This document shows positions 34,247 to 42,930 of a stretch of DNA of 64,000 bases, in pieces. The stretch is from Variovorax sp. OV329 (GTDB lineage Bacteria; Pseudomonadota; Gammaproteobacteria; Burkholderiales; Burkholderiaceae_C): assembly GCF_900114785.1 (NCBI RefSeq), contig NZ_FOUG01000015.1:1-64000 (forward strand). The letters run 5' to 3'. The first letter of the stretch is position 1. The number at the start of each line of letters is the position of its first letter. The notes beneath the pieces are model-generated. The model made no database searches. It saw only the letters and a list, made by a program, of their open reading frames with translations, and had not been told where the DNA came from. Made by a program: the position numbers and the translations under genes.

Positions 34247-34537
34247 ATGTTCAACTTTTTCCAGTTCAACCGGAACAGCCACTTGCGCCGCGCCATGGCG
34301 TTGCTCGAAGAAGCGCACATGGCCCGGCTCGAGCACCAGGCGGCGGCCGAGCATCACGCCGCGCTGGCGCGCATGTACGCCGACCGCGCCAAGCGCCTGG
34401 AGCGCGAGATCTACGGCTCCGCCCACCACACCTTGCAAGAATCAGCCGCGGCCACGCTGCCCAAGGTGGCACACGACAAGCCCGCGCTCTATGCCCTGGA
34501 CACCGCGCGCCAGGGTCAGGACTCCAAGATCTCCTGA
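34247..34537 (+). CDS. small uncharacterised protein
   Basis: This 96-residue protein has no recognised domain. It starts MFNFFQFNRNSHLRRAMALL and is dominated by a helix rich in Ala, His and Glu (AHMARLEHQAAAEHHAALARM), possibly a coiled coil. The ribosome site AAGGAGG sits seven bases before ATG 34247; an in-frame GTG three bases earlier is less well spaced. It is followed, convergently, by another small gene. I know similar short proteins only as unnamed entries in this family of bacteria. Confidence 0.75.
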   Translation: MFNFFQFNRNSHLRRAMALLEEAHMARLEHQAAAEHHAALARMYADRAKRLEREIYGSAHHTLQESAAATLPKVAHDKPALYALDTARQGQDSKIS

Positions 34538-34559
34538 AGCCCGAGCGGCGGGCGCCTGA

Positions 34560-34922
34560 TCAGCGCCGCCCGCCGCGCACGAAGGCGATCAGCAGCGCCG
34601 TCAGCACGGCGCCGCCGGCAGCCGCCACCAGCGCGGCACGCACCGGCTGGTCGCTCACGTAGTGCGAGCCTTCCCAGCGCAGGCCTTCGAAGAAGGTGCC
34701 CGGAGGACGGATCTTCTTGCCGGAGGCATTGACTGCATCCTGCGCGTAGGCGCGTTCCTTCGCCTGGCGCAAGCCTTCGCGAACGCTTTCGCGGATGGAG
34801 GCCGATGCCAGCGTGTCGGGCAGCGGTTCGCGCGAGGCCTGGGCGTAGTTCCTGCCGGCCTGCGTGGCCGGCGCATCGTCAGGCGCCGGGGTTGGCGCTT
34901 GAGTGTCTCTGTCTTGATCCAT
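34560..34922 (-). CDS. small tail-anchored protein
   Basis: This 120-residue protein has an acidic, Pro/Ala-rich N-terminus, a central charged helix (SIRESVREGLRQAKERAYAQ) and a C-terminal hydrophobic helix at about 95-115. The helix ends RGGRR, in the manner of ElaB/YqjD/DUF883 ribosome-associated membrane proteins. No DUF883 signature is otherwise clear, so the family is undecided. It would be an inner-membrane protein with a cytoplasmic N-terminus. The start is ATG 34922; a longer frame exists but is not supported. Confidence 0.72.
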   Translation of the reverse strand: MDQDRDTQAPTPAPDDAPATQAGRNYAQASREPLPDTLASASIRESVREGLRQAKERAYAQDAVNASGKKIRPPGTFFEGLRWEGSHYVSDQPVRAALVAAAGGAVLTALLIAFVRGGRR

Positions 34923-35037
34923 GGCGTGATTGTCTCCCCAAGATGATGAATGAGCGCCGCACTCGGGCAATGCGTCACCTCGTGCGGGCCAGCCCCCCGA
35001 GAATGCACCACCGCTTTGCGCCATTGCTGGAGCCACG

Positions 35038-35442
35038 ATGTTTTCCCACGTCTTCATGAGCGTCAAGGACTTCGATCGCGCGCTGGCCTTCTACCGGCCT
35101 TTGATGGAATGCCTTGGCATTGCGCCGCGCTTCTGCGAGCGCGACAAACCCTGGGCGGGGTGGCACAGCGCCGGCGGCACGCGGCCGCTCTTCGTCATCT
35201 GCAAGCCTTTCGATGGCCAGCCGCACGAGCCGGGCAACGGGCAGATGGTCGCCTTCGCCGCAACCGAACGTGCGATGGTGCAGCGCGCCCACCAGGTGGC
35301 ACTCGCCGCGGGCGGCCGCTGCGAAGGCCCGCCGGGTCTGCGGCCGCACTACCACGCGCACTACTACGGCGCCTACTTCCGCGACACCGAGGGCAACAAG
35401 CTGTGCGTCGCCTGCCATCTGCCCGAAGAAGAAGGCGCCTGA
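35038..35442 (+). CDS. VOC (glyoxalase/bleomycin-resistance-like) family protein
   Basis: This 134-residue protein begins MFSHVFMSVKDFDRALAFYRPLM, the paired-beta-alpha entry of VOC enzymes. It ends YYGAYFRDTEGNKLCVACH, which holds the second metal-binding half. Members include glyoxalase-like lyases, dioxygenases and drug-binding proteins; this small single-unit form usually lacks an assigned substrate. The metal ligands are probably His4, a Glu in DTEG and others, but the set cannot be confirmed by eye. It is a lone gene ahead of asmA. Confidence 0.88.
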   Translation: MFSHVFMSVKDFDRALAFYRPLMECLGIAPRFCERDKPWAGWHSAGGTRPLFVICKPFDGQPHEPGNGQMVAFAATERAMVQRAHQVALAAGGRCEGPPGLRPHYHAHYYGAYFRDTEGNKLCVACHLPEEEGA

Positions 35443-35567
35443 GCCGCGGCGACGGATTCGTCCCACAGGTGCCAGGCCCGAAGACCGACAGTGGCGGGGT
35501 CGGCATGCCGCCATCCTGAAAGCGAGGCGCTGCACTTCTTTCTCAAGCAGCGCGTTCTGAACGACCC

Positions 35568-37631
35568 ATGGACAGGCCAACGACACCCACTGCCTTCCTG
35601 CGCCGCCATCCCGTGATCGGGACCTTGATCGGGCTCCTGCTCCTGCTGGTGCTGGTGGTGCTCCTTTTCGACTGGAATTGGGTGCGACCGCCCATCGAGC
35701 GCTACGTCTCCCAAAAGACGCAGCGCGAGTTCCGCATGTCCGACCTGCACGTGAAGCTGGGCTTCACGCCCACCATCCGCATGCGCGACGTGTATTTCGG
35801 CAACGCGGACTGGTCCAAGGAAGACGCGCCGATGGCCAAGGCCGAGCAGGTGGAATTCTCGATCGCCCTGCGCGACCTGCCCGAGAAGATCCTGGTGCCG
35901 CGCGTGGCCCTGACCAAGCCGGAGTTGCTGTTCGAGCGCCTGCCCGACAACCGCAAGAACTGGATCCTCTCCGACCCTTCGGACACTTCGCCCAGCAAGT
36001 TGCGCATCAGCACGCTGTCGGTGGACGATGGTCACCTGCGCTATATCGACCACGGCGAGCCCTTCGAGATCGGCGTGGAAGCCAGCACCTTCGACCCGTC
36101 CAAGCAGGAAAAGGTGAAGGACGCGGACGCCGCGCCAACCAACGACCGCTATTCCACCCAGTACAAGTTCCAGGGCAAGTACCACGGTGCGGGCTTCACT
36201 GGCACGGCCCTGACCGGCGAGGTGCTGAGCTTCCAGGAATCGGGCGTGCCCTTCCCCATCCAGGGCACCCTCGCGGCGGGCACGACCAAGGTGCGCGTGG
36301 AAGGCACCATTGCCGACGCCGCCAACATCAGCGGCATCGACACGCAACTGAGCATCGAAGGCAGGACCCTGGCCAACCTCTATCCCTTCCTGCTGCTGCC
36401 GCTGCCTGCATCGCCGCCGTACAAGCTGGAAGGACACCTGATCCTCAAGGGCAACCGCTACACCATGGACGACCTGCGCGGGCGTATCGGCTCCACCGAC
36501 ATCTTCGGCAAGGGCGCCTACATCGACCAGGAGCCCCGGCCGCTGCTGCAAGCCGACCTGCACAGCAAGAACCTGGACATGGCCGACCTGGGGCCGCTGG
36601 TGGGCATCGAGACGAAGGAGACCGCGGGCAAGCCCAAGCTCTCGCAGACCGAGACGCAGGACCGCCCCAGCGCCAAGGCCAAGCAGAAGTCGGTGGACCC
36701 CGAACACCTGCTGCCTTCCGGCACCTTCGAGAGCAGCCGCCTGCAGAAGATCGATGCCGAGGTCGACTACACGGCCACTCGCCTGAAGGTGCCCAAGACC
36801 CTGCCGCTGGAAAGCCTGAAGGCGTCGCTGCGCCTGCGCGACTCGGTGATGAAGCTGCAGCCGGTGGACTTCGGCTTCGCCGGCGGCACCATTGCGGCCC
36901 GCGCCACGCTGGATGCGCGCGCGCCCATCATCAAGTCGGATGTGGAGATCAACCTGCAAGGCATCCAGCTCGGGCAGTTCGTGCCGAAGGACAGTGCCAT
37001 CGCCAAGGGCGCGGGCCGGGCAGGCGCGACGCTGCACCTGGCGGGCGTGGGCAATTCCATTGCCGACGCGGCGGCCAAGTCCAACGGGCGCATTGCCGCC
37101 ACCATCGTCAATGGCCGCGTCTCCAACCTTCTGGACGCCGCCAGCGGCCTGAACATCGGCAAGGTGATGACGCTGCTGGCCGGCGGGGACAAGGACATCG
37201 TCATCAACTGCGGCGGCACGGTGTTCGACGTGAAGAACGGCCGCGGGCAGTCCAGCCTGTTCGTCGTCGACACCGAGCAGACCCAGATCCTGGGCGACGG
37301 CTGGTTCGACCTCGGCAAGGAGCAGTTCGACATCACGGTGGCGCCCAAGCCCAAGGACGCGGGCCTGTTCTCGCTGCGCACCCCGGTGCGGCTGCACGGC
37401 AGTTTCTCCAACCCCGACTACGAACTGAAGAAGGGCCCCCTGATCGCCCGCGGGGCGGCCATTGCGGCACTGGCCACCGCGGCGCCGCTGGCGGCCCTCA
37501 TTCCCCTGATCGAGACCGGCCCCGGCGAGGAAACCGATTGCGGCAAGGTGCGCCAGCAGACGCAGGGGGCTGCCAAGCAGGCCGTTGCGCCGGCCAAGCC
37601 CAAGCCCAAGGCGGCCGCCGCCAAGCACTGA
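35568..37631 (+). CDS. AsmA family protein
   Basis: This 687-residue protein has one N-terminal transmembrane helix (RRHPVIGTLIGLLLLLVLVV) and a long periplasmic beta-rich region typical of AsmA. It includes VRPPIERYVSQKTQREFRMS near the start and the C-terminal AsmA_2-like block FVPKDSAIAKGAGRAGATLH. Such proteins form bridge-like lipid-transfer grooves from the inner membrane and affect outer-membrane assembly. A charged segment with KLSQTETQDRPSAKAKQKS around 350-375 is a flexible insertion. The C-terminal tail is Lys/Ala/Pro-rich. Confidence 0.92.
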   Translation: MDRPTTPTAFLRRHPVIGTLIGLLLLLVLVVLLFDWNWVRPPIERYVSQKTQREFRMSDLHVKLGFTPTIRMRDVYFGNADWSKEDAPMAKAEQVEFSIALRDLPEKILVPRVALTKPELLFERLPDNRKNWILSDPSDTSPSKLRISTLSVDDGHLRYIDHGEPFEIGVEASTFDPSKQEKVKDADAAPTNDRYSTQYKFQGKYHGAGFTGTALTGEVLSFQESGVPFPIQGTLAAGTTKVRVEGTIADAANISGIDTQLSIEGRTLANLYPFLLLPLPASPPYKLEGHLILKGNRYTMDDLRGRIGSTDIFGKGAYIDQEPRPLLQADLHSKNLDMADLGPLVGIETKETAGKPKLSQTETQDRPSAKAKQKSVDPEHLLPSGTFESSRLQKIDAEVDYTATRLKVPKTLPLESLKASLRLRDSVMKLQPVDFGFAGGTIAARATLDARAPIIKSDVEINLQGIQLGQFVPKDSAIAKGAGRAGATLHLAGVGNSIADAAAKSNGRIAATIVNGRVSNLLDAASGLNIGKVMTLLAGGDKDIVINCGGTVFDVKNGRGQSSLFVVDTEQTQILGDGWFDLGKEQFDITVAPKPKDAGLFSLRTPVRLHGSFSNPDYELKKGPLIARGAAIAALATAAPLAALIPLIETGPGEETDCGKVRQQTQGAAKQAVAPAKPKPKAAAAKH

Positions 37632-37637
37632 GAGGAA

Positions 37638-38495
37638 TCAGCCCCGAGGCTGCAGGCGGCGGTAGGCGCTGAAATGACGGATGGCGCGCTGCTTGTCGCC
37701 GGCGCGGGCATACAGCAGCGCGGCGTTCTGGTGCGCATCGGCCATGTCGGGCGCCAGGCGAAGGCAGGCCTCGTAGCTCTGCACCGCCTCCTTTTCATGA
37801 CCCAGTGATTCGAGCGCCACGCCGCGGTTGTAGTGCAGCAGCGGTGCCTGCGGGCAATGACGAAGCGCCAGTGCATAAAGCGCCGCGGCCTCGGCGAAGC
37901 GGCCGGACTCGCACATCATGAAGCCCAGGTTGGCATAGGCATCCACATGGTCGGGCGCGGCCTCGATCACGCGGCGGTAGAGGGCTTCGGCCTTCTTAGG
38001 CTCGCCGCCTTCGAGCGATTCGGCCTGCTCGTACAAGGACTGGATGTCCGGCGGCGGCTCGGCGGTGGCGCAGGGCGCCGTGGCCTTGCCGTCGATGGCG
38101 TGCACCGCAGCGGCAGGAAGTGCCGCGTGGAAATCCATCATCAGCTGGCCGGTGTCCGCGTCCCACTGCGCGTCGCCCCAGCGCACCGCCACCCGGTCGC
38201 CCACCGCGCGGATGCGGATGGCGCTGGCGGGCGTGTCCAGCGGCAAGGCGCTCTTCAGCTGCCGCAGCGAACGCAGGATCTGCCGGGTGGGAATGTCGGC
38301 GGCGCGCAGTTCCTGCGCGGTGCGCATCAGCACCACGTCGCGGAAGGAGAAACGCAGCGAGCGCCCCGAGCGCACCGGCTGCACGAAGCCCAGCTCGATC
38401 AACCGGCCCACCGCATGCCGCGTGAGGCCAAGCATCTGCGTGACGCCGCGCAGGGTGTAGGGGTGGGTGCTGTCCAGCGAGGGAGAGTCGGCCAC
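37638..38495 (-). CDS. MerR-type DNA-binding domain fused to TPR repeats
   Basis: This 285-residue protein has an N-terminal MerR winged helix (YTLRGVTQMLGLTRHAVGRL then LIELGFVQPVRSG), about residues 12-85, a linker, and three or more TPR units from about 160 to the end. Examples are AEALYRRVIEAAPDHVDAYA and EAAALYALALRHCPQAPLLH. It is probably a regulator whose TPR part binds a partner protein rather than a small ligand. The start codon directly abuts the Ku stop codon with no gap, so it is translated from the Ku transcript, which makes a role in DNA-repair control plausible. Confidence 0.87.
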   Translation of the reverse strand: MADSPSLDSTHPYTLRGVTQMLGLTRHAVGRLIELGFVQPVRSGRSLRFSFRDVVLMRTAQELRAADIPTRQILRSLRQLKSALPLDTPASAIRIRAVGDRVAVRWGDAQWDADTGQLMMDFHAALPAAAVHAIDGKATAPCATAEPPPDIQSLYEQAESLEGGEPKKAEALYRRVIEAAPDHVDAYANLGFMMCESGRFAEAAALYALALRHCPQAPLLHYNRGVALESLGHEKEAVQSYEACLRLAPDMADAHQNAALLYARAGDKQRAIRHFSAYRRLQPRG

Positions 38496-39443
38496 TTATT
38501 TCTTGGAACCGCCCGCAGCCCGCGCGCGGGGTGCGGCGGGCGCCTTGGCGCTGCTGCTGGGTGCGCGCCTGGCGCCCTTGGCCGGGCCGGTGCCTTGCGC
38601 GACGGCTTCGGCTTCGGCCGGCGCCGCCTTCGCGGCCCGCTTGGCCGGTGCGGAGGTGCCGCTGCGCGAGGCACGCGACAGGCTGGCTCGCAGCATCTCG
38701 GTCAGGTCGATCACCTCGGCGCCGCCTCGGTCCTCGGGGTGCTCCATGGCCACCACCTCCTGGCCGGCGATCTTGGCGTCGATGGCCGCCAGGATGCGCT
38801 TCTTCTCGTCGTCTTCGTATTCGGCGGGTTCGTAGCTGTCGGCCGAGATCTGCTCGATGAGCTGCAGGGCCAGCTTGAGCTCGGCCGGCGACGGCGTGCT
38901 CTGCTCGATGTCCAGGTCGGCCAGCGAGCGCACCTCGTCGGCATAGAGCAGCTGCTGCAATACCAGCCCCTCTTCCTGCGCGCGCACCTGCACCACGTAC
39001 TGCTTGCCCTTCCAGGCCCAGCGAGCCAGGGCGCAGCGGCCGCTTTCGCGCATGGCCGCCTTGAGCAGGTTGTAGGGCTTGCCGCCTCGCTTGTCGGGGG
39101 CGAGGAAGTAGGCCTTGTCGAAATAGATCGGGTCGACCGCCTCCACCGGAATGAAGGAGACGATGTCGATCAGGTGGCTGGCGTTGTTCTCCAGCGCCTT
39201 GAGCTCCTCGGGCTGGAAGACGACGTAGCGGTCCTTCTCGAATTCGTAGCCCTTGACCATCTCGGCCCTCGGCACGACCTCGCCGGACTGCTCGGAGATG
39301 TACTGCTGCTTGACGCGCGAGCCGTCCTTGGCAAGCAGGTTGAAATGGATGGTCGCCGAACTTTCGGTGGCCGAGTACAGGCGCACCGGAATCGAGACCA
39401 GACCGAATCCCAACGAAAGCGACGCGATGGAGCGTGCGGCCAT
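38496..39443 (-). CDS. ku: Ku protein (non-homologous end joining)
   Basis: This 315-residue protein begins MAARSIASLSLGFGLVSIPV, the typical bacterial Ku opening. It contains YEFEKDRYVVFQPEEL and a long Ala/Lys/Arg-rich C-terminal tail (from about 250) that varies among Ku proteins and often binds DNA. The homodimer rings DNA ends and recruits the ligase LigD. No LigD gene is in the window, so it must lie elsewhere. The gene heads a two-gene transcript with the MerR-TPR gene and is divergent from an ExoIII-type nuclease gene across 97 bp, grouping repair functions. Confidence 0.95.
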   Translation of the reverse strand: MAARSIASLSLGFGLVSIPVRLYSATESSATIHFNLLAKDGSRVKQQYISEQSGEVVPRAEMVKGYEFEKDRYVVFQPEELKALENNASHLIDIVSFIPVEAVDPIYFDKAYFLAPDKRGGKPYNLLKAAMRESGRCALARWAWKGKQYVVQVRAQEEGLVLQQLLYADEVRSLADLDIEQSTPSPAELKLALQLIEQISADSYEPAEYEDDEKKRILAAIDAKIAGQEVVAMEHPEDRGGAEVIDLTEMLRASLSRASRSGTSAPAKRAAKAAPAEAEAVAQGTGPAKGARRAPSSSAKAPAAPRARAAGGSKK

Positions 39444-39540
39444 GTGATGGACCTCCAGACAGGGGGCAAGAGGGCCACTTTAGTTTTTTTCGGCAATGCA
39501 AGGCAACATGAGCGTTGCAGTCCCCCCACGCAAGAGGTCC

Positions 39541-40314
39541 ATGCGCATCGCCACCTTCAACGTCAACAACGTGATCACGCGCCTGCCGCAGCTGCTGGCC
39601 TGGCTGGACGTGACGCGGCCGGACGTGGCCTGCCTGCAGGAGCTCAAGTGCAGTTCGGCCGACTTCCCGCACGAGCGCCTGCGCGCCCTGGGCTATGAGG
39701 CACTGGTACACGGCCAGAAGACCTGGAACGGCGTGGCCATCCTTGCGAAGGACGCGATGCCGCTGGAAACGCGCCGCGGCCTGCCCGGCGATCCGGCGGA
39801 CAAGCAGAGCCGCTACCTGGAGGCGGCCATCAACGGCATCGTGGTCGGCTGCCTCTACCTGCCCAACGGCAACCCGCAGCCTGGGCCCAAGTACGACTAC
39901 AAGATGGCCTGGTTCGAGCGCCTGCAGGCGCATGCGGCCTCGCTACTGGCCACCGGACACCCGGTGGTGCTGGCCGGCGACTACAACGTGGTGCCGACCG
40001 ATTTCGACATCTATTCGATGGACTCCTGGCGCGACAACGCGCTGGTGCAGCCTTCAGCCCGGGCCGCCTATGCGCGCCTCCTGAAGCAAGGCTGGACCGA
40101 CGCCGTCCGCCAGTGCCACCCCAAGGCGCCGCACTACAGCTTCTGGAGCTACCTGCGCAATCGCTGGCCGCGCGATGCGGGGCTGCGCATCGATCACCTG
40201 CTGCTGAGCCCCTCGCTCAAGCCGCGCCTGCAGGACGCCGGCGTGGACCGCGCGGTGCGCGGCCTGGAAGGCGCGAGCGACCACGCGCCTGTGTGGATCG
40301 AGTTGGCTGGCTGA
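39541..40314 (+). CDS. xth: exodeoxyribonuclease III (AP endonuclease) family
   Basis: This 257-residue protein reads MRIATFNVNNVITRLPQLLAWL, then VACLQELKCS, NGVAILAKDA and VVLAGDYNVVPTDFDIY. It ends with EGASDHAPVWIEL, holding the catalytic His. These are the EEP-nuclease motifs of ExoIII, which cleaves at abasic sites and degrades 3' ends with Mg2+. The frame begins at 39496. The Met at 39541 has AAGAGG upstream and matches the family start, so it was preferred. It lies divergent from ku. Confidence 0.95.
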   Translation: MRIATFNVNNVITRLPQLLAWLDVTRPDVACLQELKCSSADFPHERLRALGYEALVHGQKTWNGVAILAKDAMPLETRRGLPGDPADKQSRYLEAAINGIVVGCLYLPNGNPQPGPKYDYKMAWFERLQAHAASLLATGHPVVLAGDYNVVPTDFDIYSMDSWRDNALVQPSARAAYARLLKQGWTDAVRQCHPKAPHYSFWSYLRNRWPRDAGLRIDHLLLSPSLKPRLQDAGVDRAVRGLEGASDHAPVWIELAG

Positions 40315-40316
40315 GC

Positions 40317-40499
40317 TCAGCGGTGCTCGGTGGCGATGGGCTGCAGCCAGGTGCGCGCAGCCTCCGCCGGCGGCATGGCGCGCAAGCGCTCGTCCGCCCA
40401 CAGTTCGCCGGCCACCTGGCCCAGCTCTTCGGGGTCTACGGTGCGCCAGTGAAGCTGCAGGTGGTGGGCGCAGGCGGCAATCCAGTCTTCGCGTGTCAT
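40317..40499 (-). CDS. small uncharacterised protein
   Basis: This 60-residue soluble protein has WIAACAHHLQLHWRTVDPEE and LWADERLRAMPPAEAARTWL. It is rich in Trp and His for its size and probably a two- or three-helix bundle. I have seen similar short unnamed genes in related bacteria, but know no function. The frame extends upstream to 40622; the Met at 40499 was chosen as a natural N-terminus. It converges tail to tail with the nuclease gene (2 bp apart). Confidence 0.62.
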   Translation of the reverse strand: MTREDWIAACAHHLQLHWRTVDPEELGQVAGELWADERLRAMPPAEAARTWLQPIATEHR

Positions 40500-40539
40500 G
40501 GGGACACTATAGTTGAAGACTGTATGTTTATCCAGTACT

Positions 40540-40962
40540 TCAGAGTTTGTGCGTGGACAGCAGGATGCTCGTCTCGGTGTTCGCGATGCCCTCGATGGCG
40601 CGAATCGAATTGAGCAGCGCATCGAAGGATTCCAGGGTGTCGGCCCGCAGTTCGGCCATCAGGTCCCAGCGGCCGTTGGTGGTGTGCAGCGCCACCACCG
40701 CCGGATGGCCGCGCAGCAGGCGCAGCACAGCTTCACCGTGGTAGCCATCGATGGCGATGCTCATCATCGCGCGGATTCCGTGCTGCTCGCTGTCGGGGCG
40801 CAGCCGCACCGTGTAGCCGACGATGATGCCCTCGCGCTCCAGCCGGCCCATGCGGTTCTGTACTGTGGCGCGCGCCACCCGCAGCTTGCGGGCCAGTTCC
40901 ACCACCGAGATCCGCGCGTTGTCGCGCAGCAGCGAGATGAGTTGGCGGTCGGTGTCGTCCAT
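40540..40962 (-). CDS. Lrp/AsnC-family transcriptional regulator
   Basis: This 140-residue protein has the N-terminal helix-turn-helix LLRDNARISVVELARKLRVA with RATVQNRMGRLE, and the RAM ligand-binding half with GYTVRLRPDSEQHGIRAMMS. Lrp/AsnC proteins form octamers that wrap DNA and sense amino acids. It is divergent from an ornithine cyclodeaminase-like gene. The region between them carries TGCCAAG repeats spaced 21 bp apart, which points to direct control of that gene and autoregulation. Confidence 0.93.
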   Translation of the reverse strand: MDDTDRQLISLLRDNARISVVELARKLRVARATVQNRMGRLEREGIIVGYTVRLRPDSEQHGIRAMMSIAIDGYHGEAVLRLLRGHPAVVALHTTNGRWDLMAELRADTLESFDALLNSIRAIEGIANTETSILLSTHKL

Positions 40963-40969
40963 GGCGTTT

Positions 40970-41061
40970 TGCCAAGCGAAGCTGGCGATCTGCCAAGGCC
41001 GCCAGCAAAGTTGCCAAGTTGCGGTCTTCATTCTGGCACCCCTTCGGCCAACAATGCCAAT
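40970..41061. promoter_or_regulatory. phased TGCCAA repeats, probable Lrp operator
   Basis: TGCCAAG occurs at 40970-40976, 40991-40997 and 41012-41018, each start exactly 21 bp after the last. A related TGCCAAT lies at 41055-41061, 43 bp on, near two further periods. Sites on one helix face, two turns apart, are what Lrp-type octamers require. The array fills the region between the divergent lrp and cyclodeaminase genes. Observation is direct; the factor is inferred. Confidence 0.6.
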
Positions 41062-41087
41062 CTTCGGATGCCTCCAGGGAGAAGCAC

Positions 41088-42239
41088 ATGACCCATCTCG
41101 CGGACCTGCCCACACTGTCCCGCTTGATACGCCGCATCGGCCTGCCGCGCTTCATCGGCGAACTGGCCGAAGCGCTTCATGCCGACTTCCTGCGCTGGCC
41201 GCAGTTCCAGAAGCAGGCGCGGGTCGTCAACCATTCGCCGGGCGGCGTGATCGAACTGATGCCGGCCTCCGACGGCAGCCGCTACGCCTTCAAGTACGTC
41301 AACGGCCACCCGGGCAACCCGGCTCGGGGCCTGTCCACGGTGGTGGCCTTCGGCGTGCTGGCCGATGTGCAAACCGGCTACCCGCTGCTGCTGTCCGAGA
41401 TGACGCTGTCCACCGCCCTGCGCACCGCCGCCGTCTCGCTGCTGGCCGCGTGGGCCATGGCACGGCCGGGCGCCCGCCGCATGGCAATGGTCGGCAACGG
41501 CGCACAGGCCGAATTCCAGGCCCTGGCCTTCCACTGCCACCTGGGCATCGATGAGATCCACCTGTTCGACGTGGATCCACAGGCCACCGCCCGCCTGATG
41601 CGCAACCTGGCGCCCTACCCGGCCTTGCGCCTGGTGGGCTGCGAGTCGGTGGTCCAGGCGGTGCGCGGCGCCGACATCGTGAGCACGCTGACCGCCGACA
41701 AGCGCCGCGCCACCATCCTCACGCCCGACATGATCGAGCCCGGCATGCACCTGAACGCGGTGGGCGGCGACTGCCCGGACAAGACCGAGCTGCACGCCGG
41801 CATCCTGCAGGGTGCGCGGGTGGTGGTGGAGTACGAGCCGCAGACGCGCATCGAGGGCGAGATCCAGCAGATGCCGGCCGACTTCCCGGTGCTGGAGTTG
41901 TGGCGCGTGCTGGCTGGCGAAGCGCCTGGCCGCGAGTCATCAACGCAGGTCACGCTGTTCGATTCGGTCGGCTTCGCGCTCGAAGACTTCTCCACCCTGC
42001 GCTACCTGCATGATCAATTGCAGCTGCATGGCCTGGGCCGCGACATCGCGCTGGTGCCGCAGTTGGCGGACCCGAAGGACCTGTTCTCGCTGACCCGCGC
42101 CGAGGTGCCCCTGCCGTCCTACACTGGCGCCACCGATGACGCCGCAGCCGCCCTCGCAGCACCCGACGCAGCAACAGCAGCCGCTGGTGACCGTGGTCAC
42201 GGCGCACGGCGGAAACCCGCTGCTGGCGCGCTGTGTTGA
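41088..42239 (+). CDS. ornithine cyclodeaminase/mu-crystallin family protein
   Basis: This 383-residue protein has the family blocks FKYVNGHPGNPARGLSTVVA, LLSEMTLSTALRTAAVSLLA, the NAD(P) loop MVGNGAQAEFQ, and TLFDSVGFALEDFSTLRYL. Ornithine cyclodeaminases convert ornithine to proline plus ammonia; related enzymes reduce cyclic imines, so the exact reaction is open. The family is usually about 350 residues. The last 35 or so here (Ala/Asp-rich, ending GARRKPAAGALC) run out of frame into the next gene, an overlap of 104 bp. The start has GGGAGAAGCAC before the ATG. The divergent Lrp protein is the likely regulator. Confidence 0.9.
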   Translation: MTHLADLPTLSRLIRRIGLPRFIGELAEALHADFLRWPQFQKQARVVNHSPGGVIELMPASDGSRYAFKYVNGHPGNPARGLSTVVAFGVLADVQTGYPLLLSEMTLSTALRTAAVSLLAAWAMARPGARRMAMVGNGAQAEFQALAFHCHLGIDEIHLFDVDPQATARLMRNLAPYPALRLVGCESVVQAVRGADIVSTLTADKRRATILTPDMIEPGMHLNAVGGDCPDKTELHAGILQGARVVVEYEPQTRIEGEIQQMPADFPVLELWRVLAGEAPGRESSTQVTLFDSVGFALEDFSTLRYLHDQLQLHGLGRDIALVPQLADPKDLFSLTRAEVPLPSYTGATDDAAAALAAPDAATAAAGDRGHGARRKPAAGALC

Positions 42240-42927
42240 GTCGGTCGCCGCGCAGACGCACCGCAACATCCAGCACCTGGTGATGGCCGACGGCCCGCAG
42301 ACCTGGGAGCAGGCCCGGGCCATCGTCGGCAGGCACGCTGACCGGGGCCACATCGACCTGGTCCAGCTGCCCTACTCCACCGGCAAGGACCGCTGGAACG
42401 GCCATCGCATCTACGGCGCCGGCACCTTCGTCGCCAAGGGCGAGTACCTGGCCTTCCTGGACGACGACAACACGCTGGCACCCGAGCACATCGAGACTTG
42501 CCTCGCGGCCTGCCAGCAAGGCCGCCAGTGGAGCTACGCGCTGCGCAACATCGTCGACCGCGAGCACCGCTTCGTCTGCCGCGACGACTGCGAAAGCCTG
42601 GGCCGCTGGCCCAGCGTGCTCAACGAGCAGGACTACATGGTGGACGTCAACTGCTACTTCCTGCCGCGGCTGCTGGCGGTGCAGGTGGTACCGCTGTGGT
42701 TCAACCGCTTCCGCCAGCCCGGGCAGCCGGGCGTGGACCGCATCATCTGCCACGCGCTGCGCCGCATCGCGCCGGACTACGACAGCACCTACCGCCACAC
42801 GGTGGACTACATGGCCGGCAACACGGCCAACTCGGTCAGGCCCGACTTCTTCCTGCGCGGCAACGCGCAGATGCTGGAGCGCTACAACGGCCAGCTGCCC
42901 TGGGCGAAGGCGCCTGGTGCCGGATGA
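42136..42927 (+). CDS. glycosyltransferase, GT-A (family 2-like)
   Basis: This 263-residue protein begins with a Gln/Pro-rich stretch and then VTVVTAHGGNPLLARCVESV, the nucleotide-sugar entry of GT-A enzymes. It has the metal-binding YLAFLDDDNTLAPEHI motif. It should transfer a sugar from a nucleotide donor to an unknown acceptor; no polysaccharide cluster surrounds it. No membrane helix is visible. ATG 42136 overlaps the cyclodeaminase gene by 104 bp; an internal GTG near 42187 would shorten the overlap and skip the low-complexity leader. The true start is undecided. Confidence 0.85.
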   Translation: MTPQPPSQHPTQQQQPLVTVVTAHGGNPLLARCVESVAAQTHRNIQHLVMADGPQTWEQARAIVGRHADRGHIDLVQLPYSTGKDRWNGHRIYGAGTFVAKGEYLAFLDDDNTLAPEHIETCLAACQQGRQWSYALRNIVDREHRFVCRDDCESLGRWPSVLNEQDYMVDVNCYFLPRLLAVQVVPLWFNRFRQPGQPGVDRIICHALRRIAPDYDSTYRHTVDYMAGNTANSVRPDFFLRGNAQMLERYNGQLPWAKAPGAG

Positions 42928-42930
42928 GGC

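Noticed and set aside
39472..39492. T-run before the nuclease gene as a terminator
   Set aside because: Seven T's are present at 39483-39489, but no stable stem precedes them.
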